A stretch of DNA of 63,878 nt from Calothrix sp. FI2-JRJ7 (GCA_019359675.1 JAHHGX010000021.1:1-63878); one strand, 5' to 3'; shown: positions 53,281 through 62,654, numbered from the stretch's first letter. Notes: generated by a model from the sequence alone, not told the origin. Made by a program: numbers and translations.

Positions 53281-53404
53281 AAAAATTTGGGGTGAATTTT
53301 GAAACAAACCACCCCAACAACACTAGTAAATTCTCGAATGCATATTACCAGTAGTAATAATAACATCGTACTTAATACGGTGCCTTCCTGGTAATTACGG
53401 AAAT
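53281..53404 (+). repeat. Dispersed ~125-bp repeat, copy 5
   Basis: Immediately after a GGCGCC at 53271; AAAAATTTGGGGTGAATT, ACCACCCCAACAACACTAGT, CGAATGCATATTACCAGTAG and GGTAATTACGGAAAT. Nearly the same as copy 1. Confidence 0.75.
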
Positions 53405-53421
53405 AAAAACAGGCACCTGTT

Positions 53422-53546
53422 AAAAATTTGGGGTAAGTCTTGAAACAAACCACCCCAAACAACACTTGTAAATACTCGAATCCATTTACCAGTAGCAATA
53501 ATAACCGAAGCGCGGGGGACGGCGCCTTCGGAGTAATTGCGGAAAT
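53422..53546 (+). repeat. Dispersed ~125-bp repeat, copy 6
   Basis: TAAAAATTTGGGGTAAGTCT, ACCACCCCAAACAACACTTG, CGAATCCATTTACCAGTAGC and GGAGTAATTGCGGAAAT; the block ends with GGCGCC at 53521. Copies 4-6 form a short tandem array. Confidence 0.75.
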
Positions 53547-53844
53547 AAAATAGTGGCGCCTATCCGTGTTCTTATATATACCTTTAGGAAATTAAATCCA
53601 AAACCCTATTTTTACGCTTGGTCAATTCGGGACATAGCTTGGAAATCGGCTATATATGTCCCCTCAAAGAAAATTTTTAGGGGTTGTGTGCGAGTGAAAC
53701 TTCGTGTACTGGTGCCAATACATTGATAATCGTTATAAATTTATACAAGTAGCTATATGTACCTCTAGAAAATCGAAATTAATGTATGTTCCCAAAAATA
53801 AAATCCGAAGCTTGATTTTTTAAACTTGCTGAAAATAGGCGCCG

Positions 53845-55575
53845 TTAATTTTGTTGATCTGATTCAGTGGTCTCTTTGTTGAAATGGCGCTCGCGGGCTT
53901 GGAATGCAGCGATTGCAGTATGCAAGGTAAGATAAATATGTTCAGAATCAATATGGAGTAGAAGCTGTGACCCCTTCAATTGCTTGTATAAATCCTGTTT
54001 TACACGTGTCATGGCAAAAGTAATACCCCTGGCGGCTAGTTCGCGATGCAATTCTGTTAATGTGTCGATGGCAGTAATATCAACTTCAACAATTGCTTCT
54101 GTGTTCAACACAAACCACTCTACGGGTGTTGTTTCTGCCTCAATTGCCTGCAATACTCGTTGTTTGAAATGTTCTACATTGGCAAAGAAAAGGGGAGCGT
54201 CATACCGATAAATGACCAATCCTGGTATAGTTTTGGCGCCTTCCCAGTCTTCAATATCGTGCAATCCTGGTATACCAGGTACTTCTCCTAAAACTGCATC
54301 ATGCGGTCGTGCAATCCTTGCAAATAAATCAATCACAGATAAACCTATCGCTACACCAACACCAACTAAAATATCTGTGATTAAAACTCCAACTGTTGTA
54401 GCCAGAGCCACGAATAGTTCAATACGTCGGAATTTTGCCAACCTAAAAAATTCTGGTATTTCAATCAGTTTGGTAGCTGCATAGATGACAATTGCCCCCA
54501 ACGCCGCCTTGGGAAACTGTGCCAGCAACGGTCGCAAAAATAACAATACTAAGATGACTACAATTAGAGCAACTAAAGAGAACATTTGGCTTTTACTGCC
54601 TAATGAATCCGCAATTGCAGTACGACTACCACTACTACTAATGGGAAAACCCTGCATCAATCCGTTTCCCAAGTTTGAAGCTCCTAGTGCCAATAGTTCT
54701 TGGTTAGCGTCAATTTTGTAGTGGTTGCGGGTAGCAAATGCCCTTGCTGTGAGAACATTATCTGAATAGCCAACAACCGCAATCCCAATCGCTGAAGCTA
54801 CAAGTGTTGATATGTCTTTAGTTGATAGCTGAGGTAAAGTAAAATGCGGTAAGCCAGCCGGAATTTCTCCTACTACAGCAACCCCTTGTTGTTTCAGATG
54901 GAATAGTCCCACACTCGCTGTTGCCAGTAACACCACCAACAGTGGACCGGGTGCATTCGGAAAGCGATGTTGAATTATGAATAAAAAACCTAAAACTATA
55001 GCTCCTAAAATCAGAGTTGGTTGGTGAATTTGATCTAGCTTTCCCAAAAATTCACTTACTTCCCCAAAAACAGTATTTGCTTCAATCTTAATGCCGCCTA
55101 TTTTACCTAACTGCCCAGCAATCATAATCACGGCAACCCCTGCCATATAACCAACCAAGATTGGTTTAGACAGCAAATTTGCAAGAAAACCCAGACGGGC
55201 AATGTAGCCAATGATGCATATAGCACCAACCATTAAAGCCAGCATAGAAACGAGGCTGGCATAGTTACCACCATTAGATGCAACCAAAGGAGCAATCGCT
55301 GCCGCTGTCATTACCGCAGTAGTCGATTCTGGCCCTACCGAAATTTGTGGTGATGACCCAAGTATTGTATAAATAACCATTGGCGGTATAATTGCCCACA
55401 ACCCCACCACAGGTTGCACCCCTGCTAACTCTCCATAAGCCATACACTGTGGTATTAAGTAAGCCGCTACTGTTACACCTGCTAATATGTCTCCACGTAA
55501 CCATTCTCGCTGGTAAGATAGTAACCGTTTCAACCCTGGTATGCGTGGTAACTTTATTTTGTACTTTTGGGACAT
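53845..55575 (-). CDS. SulP-family anion transporter with STAS domain
   Basis: About 576 residues (ATG 55575; ATG 55584 adds three). Ten or more hydrophobic helices start with WLRGDILAGVTVAAYLIPQC, followed by GLWAIIPPMVIYTILGSSPQ and VGPESTTAVMTAAA, the SulP signature regions. A C-terminal STAS domain begins near 445 (IPGLVIYRYDAPLFFANVEH) and ends with a short tail. SulP proteins in cyanobacteria move sulfate or bicarbonate across the cytoplasmic membrane, the latter with Na+. The substrate cannot be decided here. It is convergent with no gene and preceded by a long AT-rich gap. Confidence 0.9.
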   Translation of the reverse strand: MSQKYKIKLPRIPGLKRLLSYQREWLRGDILAGVTVAAYLIPQCMAYGELAGVQPVVGLWAIIPPMVIYTILGSSPQISVGPESTTAVMTAAAIAPLVASNGGNYASLVSMLALMVGAICIIGYIARLGFLANLLSKPILVGYMAGVAVIMIAGQLGKIGGIKIEANTVFGEVSEFLGKLDQIHQPTLILGAIVLGFLFIIQHRFPNAPGPLLVVLLATASVGLFHLKQQGVAVVGEIPAGLPHFTLPQLSTKDISTLVASAIGIAVVGYSDNVLTARAFATRNHYKIDANQELLALGASNLGNGLMQGFPISSSGSRTAIADSLGSKSQMFSLVALIVVILVLLFLRPLLAQFPKAALGAIVIYAATKLIEIPEFFRLAKFRRIELFVALATTVGVLITDILVGVGVAIGLSVIDLFARIARPHDAVLGEVPGIPGLHDIEDWEGAKTIPGLVIYRYDAPLFFANVEHFKQRVLQAIEAETTPVEWFVLNTEAIVEVDITAIDTLTELHRELAARGITFAMTRVKQDLYKQLKGSQLLLHIDSEHIYLTLHTAIAAFQARERHFNKETTESDQQN

Positions 55576-55584
55576 GGCGCTCAC

Positions 55585-55918
55585 TGCTCGGACTTAGAGG
55601 ATGTTTAAGAAAATAATAAAATATTGAGTGCGCTCACGCTTCTAAAAGCAAGGTAGGGTTCGCTGTGGTGCTTTGAAATTGTTAGTTTTTACTCATTGAA
55701 AACAACAGGCGCCGTTCTTAAACTTTATGTTGGCGCCAAGGCAATAAAAAATACCCAATCCTGAATATTAGGTACTTAGAGCGTCGGACTAATTAATTGT
55801 TCCAACAGCAACATAACGCATGAGAATTAATCAGTGTATCCAATTTTGTAACCATTCCTGCTTGCCAAAAATCCTCGATTATATTGAAACCATCAATAAA
55901 TCGTAGAATAAATAACTT
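55585..55918. other. Intergenic gap before the exported protein gene
   Basis: No gene. GGCGCC at 55709 and 55732. It holds the divergent promoters of the SulP gene and the 55919 gene. Confidence 0.4.
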
Positions 55919-56773
55919 ATGTTACTACCTAAATTTGCTGTTTTAAATACACTGTTAAGCGTAATTATAGGTACGCAAATCTTTGTTACTACTAATGCTA
56001 ACAGTCAAGTTGTAGAAAAGAGTACTATCACTCAAACAAGAGCGGAACCCACCCAAAAACCAAACGTAGAAAAACTACCTCAAAGAACTTTCCGCTTAAT
56101 TCAACGTGATATTCAAAAACGTTTTGGTACCTCGCCAGCTAGTTTGCGCTTTCATGCAGCAAGTCGCGAAACTTGGGATGGATGTATGGGTTTACCAAAG
56201 CCTAATGGCGCCTGTACTGCAATTGCTATTCCTGGTTGGCGGGTAGTTGTTTCCGACCAAGCGAAAAATGCTTTCTGGGTTTACCATACCAGTAACGATG
56301 GTAAAATCCTAGCCTATAATGCTACCGCAAGTTTACCTCGTAATGCTAAAATTAGCGCTCCCAATATTATCAATAAAGATAAAATTATTCCTACATCCAG
56401 CAGTTCGGTTATTTTCCAAGCAGCCCAAATTACAGGCTTTTCATCAGAATATTATGCTTGGGAATTAACTAATGATGGTCTATTAACCCGCCGTGCGATT
56501 GGCAGAAATCCAGGTAAACCAGAAACAATTCGTCAATTAAGTAAACAGGAACTCAAACGATTTAATGATGTTTTAACTCAAAACTCGTTTAATCATTTTC
56601 ATCGCTTGAGCTATTTGGACATGGGTGCGATAGCTGCTGATGCAGCTAGTTTCCAACTTAATTACAACGGCGCCGTGATTGAGTACACTCAAACTGATAT
56701 ACAAAAATATCCTGCCAATCTTAGACGAATTATTTCCGCATGGGACACGTTGCAGCAACGGAATAGTCAGTAA
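55919..56773 (+). CDS. Exported hypothetical protein, 284 residues
   Basis: The N-terminal hydrophobic segment VLNTLLSVIIGTQIFVT ends near TTNANSQ, so the protein is exported. A Pro/Thr-rich linker, then RTFRLIQRDIQKRFG and SASRETWDGCMGLPKP-like and WRVVVSDQAKNAFWVYHT segments follow, with two cysteines (CMGLP, GACTAI). A second half holds FSSEYYAWELTNDGLLTRR. The pattern W.VVVSD......VYH is found in cyanobacterial periplasmic proteins of unknown function. No catalytic motif known to me. The GGCGCC at 56207 is inside the gene. Confidence 0.65.
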   Translation: MLLPKFAVLNTLLSVIIGTQIFVTTNANSQVVEKSTITQTRAEPTQKPNVEKLPQRTFRLIQRDIQKRFGTSPASLRFHAASRETWDGCMGLPKPNGACTAIAIPGWRVVVSDQAKNAFWVYHTSNDGKILAYNATASLPRNAKISAPNIINKDKIIPTSSSSVIFQAAQITGFSSEYYAWELTNDGLLTRRAIGRNPGKPETIRQLSKQELKRFNDVLTQNSFNHFHRLSYLDMGAIAADAASFQLNYNGAVIEYTQTDIQKYPANLRRIISAWDTLQQRNSQ

Positions 56774-56983
56774 AAACAATGTTTTCGCGTACCTCACATC
56801 TTGCACCAAGAAAAATTTATGGAATTTAAGCACTCAGTATTAAAGCTCAAGCCCTTAATCTAGCGATAAAAAGCAATAAAAATAATGTAGCTTTATCGCC
56901 CTAATTTTTACTTAACCTGAGTATATACGGAGAGGTGCAAGATATAAGGTACCCTGAAATCTAAGATTATCCTGGCCGTTTAA

Positions 56984-57480
56984 AAATAAATCCGAAACCC
57001 GATTTTTAACGCTTGCTGAAAAACAGGCGCCGTTACTCGTCTGTTATATATGCCTGTTTCAAAAAAAAATTCAATCCAGTTTTGGAACTTCGAGGGCTGG
57101 CGCATTGCCTCCCAAGTGTCCGTTAGAAGATTACACTGGTAGCTAAATATACTTTGTAAAATCTGAGTTAATATATATCCTCAAAAAATTAAATCCGCAT
57201 AGCTGATTTTTAGGGATTGTTGAAAAACAGGCGCCGTTACTCGTCTGTTATATGTGCCTGTTTTAAAAAAAATTTCAATTCAGTTTGAAACTTTGGCGAC
57301 TGGCGTAACTTCTAAATGTTAGTTCTGAATTATACGGGTAGTTAAATATACCTTACAAAATCTGAGTTAATATATATGTCCTCAAAAAAAATAAATTTGC
57401 TTGCAGAAAAACTGGCGCCGCTAGTCATCTGTTATATGTCTGTTTCAAATAAAATTTTAACCCAGTTTTTATATTCCCTC
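56984..57480 (+). repeat. Tandem repeat, three units of about 200 bp
   Basis: Each unit has AAATAAATCCG or similar, then AAAAACAGGCGCCGTTACTC, GTCTGTTATATATGCCTGTT, then AATTCAGTTT and a closing TAAATATACCTTACAAAATC. GGCGCC sits at the same place in all three (57026, 57231, 57414). The third unit is less conserved. No open frame; likely an inert or structural repeat. Confidence 0.75.
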
Positions 57481-57982
57481 ACGAAACACTCATGGTGATG
57501 TGAAAAGGCGCCCGTTGGAATAGGCGCCGTTCTTCAATGTTTAGTCAGAAGCTTTGTTATGCAAGTACGCGGCCACGATGTGATGGCAGTATGGGCGCCC
57601 GTTTAAAATTTTCCAGTACATCGGCAACTCGGAAGGAATCCGGTTTCTCCAACAACGGTACTTCATACAAGAGCAAGTCCAGCCAATTTTAGTAGCCGTT
57701 ACAAAATACTTATCACTGCACTGTCTGGATTGAACCCACCAACCACCGTCCACCTTTTCAACTGGTAATTGTGATGCGATTTCAGTTGAAGCTTCTCTCG
57801 TATATTCGTTCAATTGACGGTAACTGATGATTGTTCCAGCTTCTTTAATCCAAATGCCAACTGCCCAAGCTTCGACTGTCAAATTATGTTCTGTGTATTT
57901 GCTCTCCCATTTAGTTCTGCCAAGCTGTTTAAGCACTGCTGCTACTGTGAATTTTGGAAACAATTGTGATTGAAGTTGTGAA

Positions 57983-59491
57983 CTGGAGTTTAGACTAAGC
58001 AGCAAAAAATGACCCAGTAGCACTGAGTTCACAAAAAACAAACTTGAAGCGCAGAATTGATTAATACTAAGCCGATTTGTCTTGCTCTTTACGTGGTTTC
58101 GGCGTAGTTTTTTTGACTATAGGATAGCGAATTTTACGTTGTCGTGGTTGTCCAGCTTTCCAGCCCGGTGACTTTCCGCGAGGTTTGGGTGAATGGGCAG
58201 GTGTGCTAATAGCCTCTAAAACCAAACCCATTGCCTGGGCAACCCTTCCAGGGGTTAGTTTGTCTAAGGACTTTTGCCAAGGTAAAGGGTTGTCTGCAAC
58301 AATATCACGAGTGAGCCACAATTCCCAAGTCATCATTGGCATTAAATCGCTCCAACGCTCACACTGCTTGGTAGTGCCGAGTTTTGGAAGAGTCCAATGA
58401 AGACGTTGTTTTGCAAAACGATACCAATGGTCAACAGTAAACCGACGTAAATAAAGGCGCCATATTTCACCCAAAGCAGGGATTTCTTCTCCTACCCAAG
58501 CTAACCATAATGGTTTTGCAACCCTTAAATTACCTTTATCATCAAGGCGTTCAACCCTTATTATCGACATTGGACGTGCAGCAGTTTTACGGAAATGCAA
58601 ATTTTCCCATAAGCGAATTTTTACCAGTCCTAAGTTTGGATCATTTAACGTCAGTTCTGTCTTTGCTTTCTGCCATGAATCCGGTTCCGAGAGTTTAAAT
58701 TTGTTACCATGCTTTCGTGGGCGCCCCTTGCCTGAATATTCTGGGGGTGCTGTCCATAAACTGCATATTTGAACGCAAACGTACAAGAATGTCTGCTGGA
58801 ATGTCGGCTGTTTTTAAAATAAAAGGGGCACAACCATATTCGCTATCCCACACAGAAATCGGTCTTGTAGGTAAGTTCTTACACACTTGCTTTAATTGCC
58901 AAGTCGCCTTATCGATTGGATTTTCGTAACTGGTTATTCTCTCATGCCGCAATGGTAATGCCCAACTACCTGAATCTTCTGGTATCCAAGCTATGGTGCT
59001 ATATCCCTCACCAACACCAATTGGTTTGTTTCCACCGAACCCAGGACTTGTATGCTCAATTGTTCTATCTTGAAGCGTTACTGCATCTGGTCTCGGCCAT
59101 AGGGTATGGTCTCCAGCCAATAAAGGACGATTTTCTGTTGGTATCTGTTTTATATACAGGTGCATCAATTTCTGTCGCTGAGGTCTAGTGTCCTGTAATG
59201 CCTCGTAAATACTTGGCCACTTGCGTCGAAAAAGTGGCGATAGGGATAAATCAGCCAAACTGTAGGCGTTGCGTGTTGTTAATATTGCATCTGTTAGTTC
59301 AAATGTTGCATCATGTGCTTTGCCTAAAAGCTTGTAAGCAGCTTGACGGAATTCTCGAAGTTTGTCAGATTTCATAATGGCAGGTTTGAGATTTGGTGGT
59401 TCTTATCTCAGCATCTGTCAAAAGGGGGACTGTATTCAATCAGACCCCCTATTTTTTTGCTTCGGGTTCCATCATTTAGTCTAAACTCCAG
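57983..59491 (-). mobile_element. Complete insertion sequence, 1509 bp
   Basis: Ends are perfect 16-bp inverted repeats, CTGGAGTTTAGACTAA at the left and its complement at the right. The directly flanking TGTGAA (57977-57982 and 59492-59497) is the target duplication. It carries one transposase gene, broken by a frameshift. Comparison to IS701/IS4-like DDE elements is from the protein pattern only. Confidence 0.88.
58067..59375 (-). pseudogene. DDE transposase of the IS, frameshifted
   Basis: The first part (58704-59375) has LLAGDHTLWPRPDAVTLQDR and ISVWDSEYGCAP (two catalytic acids), then loses frame near SNMQFMDST. The second (58067-58786) carries on with CSLWTAPPEYSGKGRPRKHG and, later, RRFTVDHWYRFAKQRL, with the likely catalytic Glu area. 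A single-base change at about 58766 separates them, so the encoded enzyme is broken unless ribosomes shift; no slippery heptamer is apparent. Confidence 0.8.
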
Positions 59492-59508
59492 TGTGAAGAA
59501 ACTTGCAT

Positions 59509-59854
59509 ACAAAACCCTGTGTTTTACTATAATTATTCTCTCAATAAAGAATAAATTTGTCAATACATAATTACTAATAAAAGTTGTGTTTATATGTGAA
59601 ATTATCAATGTATAAAATGTTGTGTTGTTGTTAGAAATAAATCGAATTGTTAAATATAAAAAAGATAGTTGATGTAATTGCAGGCGCCGGAATTGCCAGA
59701 AAAAGACCCGATACAATGTACCGGGCAGATTACACAGGGTTTAAAATTATATTTTAACTTTTTATGGCGTCAATAGAATTAATTAGTGGGTTTCGATTGT
59801 ATGGGCGCCGTTTGAAAAGAGTGTTTTGAATGCCCCAGTTGGGGCAGCAAGTTA
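59509..59854. other. Intergenic gap with conserved leader of the SWIM genes
   Basis: Upstream of the interrupted gene the minus strand reads a TTTATTCTTTATTGAGAGAA leader that resembles the leader of the intact paralogue (TTTATTATTCTTTGAGAAAA near 60350). GGCGCC occurs at 59682 and 59803. No other gene is seen. Confidence 0.45.
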
Positions 59855-60313
59855 TTAAACTTTTAAACTTGAGTAAGCCGCTGCGATATGTTTACAGTAG
59901 GGCTTGTGATTTATAACTTCCCAGTATGCAGGTAACTCATGAGGAAGGCGGTTTTTCCAGCAACGGTATCTCATGCATGTGCAAAGCCAGCAGGAATTCT
60001 GCCTAGAATATCTAACAAAGTGCTTTTTGTTTTGCTGACTTACTGACTCAATTAGCCAGCCCATATGAGTTTTCTCAACATCTAGAATTTCACCCTGTGC
60101 TTGTGCGAAACTACGATGAAAATTATTTAAGATGCTGTAGCTAATAGTTGTATCTTCTTGGCATACCCAAATACCGCCTTCTTGCGCTTCTGTTATTAAT
60201 TCGTATTCACTTTTACATACATATTCCCAACCAGTCATGCCTAATTGACAAAGAATATGCGCCACTAATTGATTACTGAAAAGTTGCGATTTTAGCTGTG
60301 AAGAAACTTTCAT
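59855..60313 (-). CDS. SWIM zinc-finger protein (intact paralogue)
   Basis: About 152 residues from ATG 60313 (MKVSSQLKSQLFSNQLVAHI); the TTG at 60418 would place the promoter in the protein. It has SCWLCTCMRYRCW and HKPYCKHIAAAY, the C-x-C...C-x-H zinc-binding layout of SWIM domains, used for DNA or protein binding. It is parallel to the copy interrupted by the IS, 35-45% alike by eye. SWIM proteins of this short type are common in cyanobacterial accessory regions; the role is not established. Confidence 0.75.
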   Translation of the reverse strand: MKVSSQLKSQLFSNQLVAHILCQLGMTGWEYVCKSEYELITEAQEGGIWVCQEDTTISYSILNNFHRSFAQAQGEILDVEKTHMGWLIESVSQQNKKHFVRYSRQNSCWLCTCMRYRCWKNRLPHELPAYWEVINHKPYCKHIAAAYSSLKV

Positions 60314-60449
60314 AAAAACCCCGTGTTTGACTGTATTTATTTTCTCAAAGAATAATAAATAAGTCAATACATAAATACTACAGATAGCTTTTACAGGTAC
60401 ACGCTTACAGTAATTCAAATAATAATAATTAAAGCATTTATATCAATTT

Positions 60450-60710
60450 TCACTCCTCAGATAACACATCTGTAACAGAAGAATTTTGTCTAAGATAAGC
60501 AATTACAGCAGCTTCAAGCCATTGAGCCTTTGCTAGTCCAGATTCGGCAATTGCTGCATTAATCTCTGCTAAGAGTGAAACTGTAGGGCGGAAGCACATC
60601 GGCTGTTCTGAACGTGGTTCTTTCCCTTCTTCTACTTTAAAAGTTGTTGCATTTTTCTTTAACGGGTTCTTTTGACCGGGATTTCCGGTTCTTCCTTTTC
60701 TAGCTACCAT
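60450..60710 (-). CDS. Ribbon-helix-helix-like small protein
   Basis: 86 residues. A basic N-terminus (MVARKGRTGNPGQKNPLKKN) and the pattern RPTVSLLAEINAAIAESG, KAQWLEAAVIAYLRQN are compatible with a CopG/Arc-type ribbon-helix-helix DNA-binding fold. It is divergent from the HNH gene at 60874, with a short shared region carrying the promoter. Plasmid regulators of this size are usual; a toxin partner is not visible. Confidence 0.6.
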   Translation of the reverse strand: MVARKGRTGNPGQKNPLKKNATTFKVEEGKEPRSEQPMCFRPTVSLLAEINAAIAESGLAKAQWLEAAVIAYLRQNSSVTDVLSEE

Positions 60711-60873
60711 TGCTCTGCTACCAATGTAAAGTTATATGTATTTTCCCTTGTATACTTGGCTTTATTACGTATACATGGCATAATAAGTATAGCAGAAAGA
60801 AATTCTGACTGCCGCCCAACCCGACCAAGAGCAAGCGGCAGTTACCACCCAATATTCGAGAGGTAACTCAATC

Positions 60874-61437
60874 ATGACACATCAGGCGCCACAAAATTTT
60901 GAAGATAAATTCTGGCAACGTGTTGAAAAAACAGAAACTTGCTGGTTATGGAAGAGTAGTAAAACTAGAGATGGGTATGGTTTATTCCAAAAAGATGGGC
61001 GCCGACAGTATGCTCATCGCATCGCATGGGAGCTATACCACAAAACTCCAATTCCTAATGGAATGTTTATTTGCCATGTATGTGATGTTCCATCTTGTGT
61101 AAGAGACTCTCATCTTTTTCTGGGTACTCATAAAGACAATATGCAGGACATGATTTCCAAGGGTAGAAATTTTGCTATTACAAAGCCTGAACGTATTGCA
61201 CGAGGAGAACGCCATCGCTCTAGAACAAAACCTGAAAGTATAGTTAAAGGTGAAGCAGTTAATACTGCTAAATTAACCCAGCAGCAAATAGATGAAATAC
61301 GTCGTAGGTATCACCCTAAAGCCAGATATGGACATCCTGGTAGTAGGGCTGGACAATTGGCTCAAGAGTTTGGTGTGTCACGCAGTCAGATATGGAAAAT
61401 TGTTACCAACAAAGCTTGGAAAGCTGAAATCGATTAA
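60874..61437 (+). CDS. HNH endonuclease (phage/homing-like)
   Basis: 187 residues. FWQRVEKTETCWLWKSSK start, then RIAWELYHKTPIPNGMFICH with VCDVPSCVRDSHLFLGTHKD, which carries the HNH-type Cys/His residues (C-H-V-C...C...H...N). The C-terminal part has KLTQQQIDEIRRRYHP and VSRSQIWKIVTNKAWK, a short HTH for DNA recognition, as in free-standing homing endonucleases of phages. GAGAGGTAA lies 6-8 nt before the ATG. A different HNH type from those at 1561 and 12731. Confidence 0.88.
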   Translation: MTHQAPQNFEDKFWQRVEKTETCWLWKSSKTRDGYGLFQKDGRRQYAHRIAWELYHKTPIPNGMFICHVCDVPSCVRDSHLFLGTHKDNMQDMISKGRNFAITKPERIARGERHRSRTKPESIVKGEAVNTAKLTQQQIDEIRRRYHPKARYGHPGSRAGQLAQEFGVSRSQIWKIVTNKAWKAEID

Positions 61438-61489
61438 ATTCACTGGTAACTTTGACAAGCTAAAGCGCTGACTTAGACGAAAATAACTT

Positions 61490-61590
61490 GGGATGGTGCC
61501 ATCCCAAGTGCTTGCAAAAACTTGAATTCATTTACCATTCATAAGGTTAACAGCAGAGTTAAAAAGGCGCCTCACAGTAATCACGGAATT
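61490..61590 (+). repeat. Dispersed repeat, diverged copy 7
   Basis: GGGATGGTGCCATCCCAAGT (itself a hairpin GGGATGG/CCATCCC) then CTTGAATTCATTTACCATTC and CAGTAATCACGGAATT keep the order of the ~125-bp family but without the TTTGGGG block. Confidence 0.5.
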
Positions 61591-61624
61591 TATCGCAAAA
61601 CAACCATTTATCTAATTAAGAATC

Positions 61625-62023
61625 ATGGCTATGACACCCGAACAAACAGAACTCTGGCTCGAAATTCAACACAGACAGATGCTCGCACTCGAACGGATTG
61701 CAGACACACTTGATAGCCTTGCTCCAAAATCGGCGCCTGACATCAAGCGACCCATCGAAGAATTTAAGAATTTTGATTGGTCGAGTATCGGTGCCAGAGT
61801 TGATAAATCAGATTCATACGGTGCAGCGGTCGTAAGCTGGAAAGGACAAATTTACACAAGACGCAGCCCCCAGAATAAATTTGGAGTGGCAATTTGGTTT
61901 AGTCGTTGTGTTGGTAAAGAGGAAGATGGCGCCAACAAATATGAGCGGTTAATCACCTTCAAACCTTTCTCAAACATTGAAGCCGAGCCATTACCACCAA
62001 AAGCTCAAAACCACATTGGATAA
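61625..62023 (+). CDS. Conserved cyanobacterial hypothetical protein, 132 residues
   Basis: Helical N-terminus (TELWLEIQHRQMLALERIAD) followed by EEFKNFDWSSIGARVDKSD, GAAVVSWKGQIYTRRSPQNK and FGVAIWFSRCVGKEEDG. The W-SSIGA and RRSP.NKFG.AIWFSR blocks form a family that I have met in cyanobacterial phage/plasmid DNA, possibly with an OB-like fold linked to single-stranded DNA. That assignment is weak. Start with good context at 61625. Confidence 0.6.
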   Translation: MAMTPEQTELWLEIQHRQMLALERIADTLDSLAPKSAPDIKRPIEEFKNFDWSSIGARVDKSDSYGAAVVSWKGQIYTRRSPQNKFGVAIWFSRCVGKEEDGANKYERLITFKPFSNIEAEPLPPKAQNHIG

Positions 62024-62034
62024 ATTTTAATTCA

Positions 62035-62054
62035 GGCGCCACTATAACGGCGCC
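62035..62054. terminator. GGCGCC pair forming a short hairpin
   Basis: GGCGCC (62035-62040) and GGCGCC (62049-62054), each palindromic, can pair over 6 bp with an 8-nt loop between the genes ending at 62023 and starting at 62084. Weak T content follows. Confidence 0.4.
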
Positions 62055-62083
62055 TCTCTTACATTCACTTCGGGTAAAGTTGT

Positions 62084-62458
62084 ATGCCATTAATCACCGA
62101 CTATCGCACGTCCATCATTGACGACTTAAAGATTTTTGAAAATTCTCTTCGCGGCGCCACTATTAGAGTTAAAAAGCTACTGAAGGCAAAAGATACCGAT
62201 GTTTTGGTTAAGTACGAGTGCTACCAAGTACAAGAATTTTTAAACACTGCATTAATATCGATTGAGAAAATTAATCAACCTAGGATTAATCAGCAGCAAA
62301 CAATACAATTATTAAAAGCTGCTAGTATTGATTTACACATTGCTGTAACCAAAACTATTACTCTACAAGGCTTCATACATGACTTGGTGTGTAAATTGTA
62401 CATTGATATTTTTCAATTACTGCCTAGGGGTTTATGGTTTGAGCCTCTCTGTTACTGA
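62084..62458 (+). CDS. Hypothetical protein, 124 residues
   Basis: All-helical, unrecognised. MPLITDYRTSIIDDLKIFEN, VKYECYQVQEFLNTALISIE and TITLQGFIHDLVCKLYIDIF. No charged catalytic motif. It is the last gene before the tandem-repeat block, with a terminator-like GGCGCC hairpin 120 bp downstream. Confidence 0.5.
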   Translation: MPLITDYRTSIIDDLKIFENSLRGATIRVKKLLKAKDTDVLVKYECYQVQEFLNTALISIEKINQPRINQQQTIQLLKAASIDLHIAVTKTITLQGFIHDLVCKLYIDIFQLLPRGLWFEPLCY

Positions 62459-62574
62459 AACATAGAGGTTGAATCGTTGACCATTAAGGCAAAATCATCT
62501 AAAACAAAATTCAAAAAAACTTTTTCGGGGACTGTATTACAGGGTGAACAGTTGGAGATAGGATTTTAGAAATT

Positions 62575-62605
62575 GGCGCCTCTCCAAAGCGGCGCCTTAA
62601 TTTTT
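62575..62605 (+). terminator. Rho-independent-like terminator built from a GGCGCC pair
   Basis: GGCGCC (62575-62580), a 10-nt loop, GGCGCC (62591-62596) and then TTAATTTTT. It would end transcription from the gene at 62084. Confidence 0.6.
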
Positions 62606-62654
62606 CAGATTGAAAAAATATTTTCAAACAGGCACATATAGAGAATTTAGTGAG

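Larger units (their letters stand above)
57541..59508 (-). pseudogene. SWIM zinc-finger protein gene interrupted by an insertion sequence
   Basis: The C-terminal part (about 57541-57982) has TKIGWTCSCMKYRC and GRPYCHHIVAAY, a SWIM-type C-x-C...C-x-H. The first six codons (MQVSSH) are at 59508-59492, on the other side of the IS at 57983-59491. Removing the IS and one copy of its 6-bp target duplication restores MQVSSQLQSQLFPKF, matching MKVSSQLKSQLFSN in the paralogue at 60313. The interrupted gene therefore was intact and about 160 residues long. Confidence 0.85.

Noticed and set aside
53079-53498. Short frames of 89-91 codons on both strands
   Set aside because: They coincide exactly with tandem copies of the ~125-bp dispersed repeat and are translations of repeat DNA.
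58766-58766. Programmed frameshift in the IS transposase
   Set aside because: No slippery heptamer or downstream structure visible at the junction; a simple one-base lesion explains it.
59408-59716. 102-codon frame on the minus strand next to the IS
   Set aside because: It spans the IS end, target duplication and the leader of the interrupted SWIM gene; not a gene by itself.
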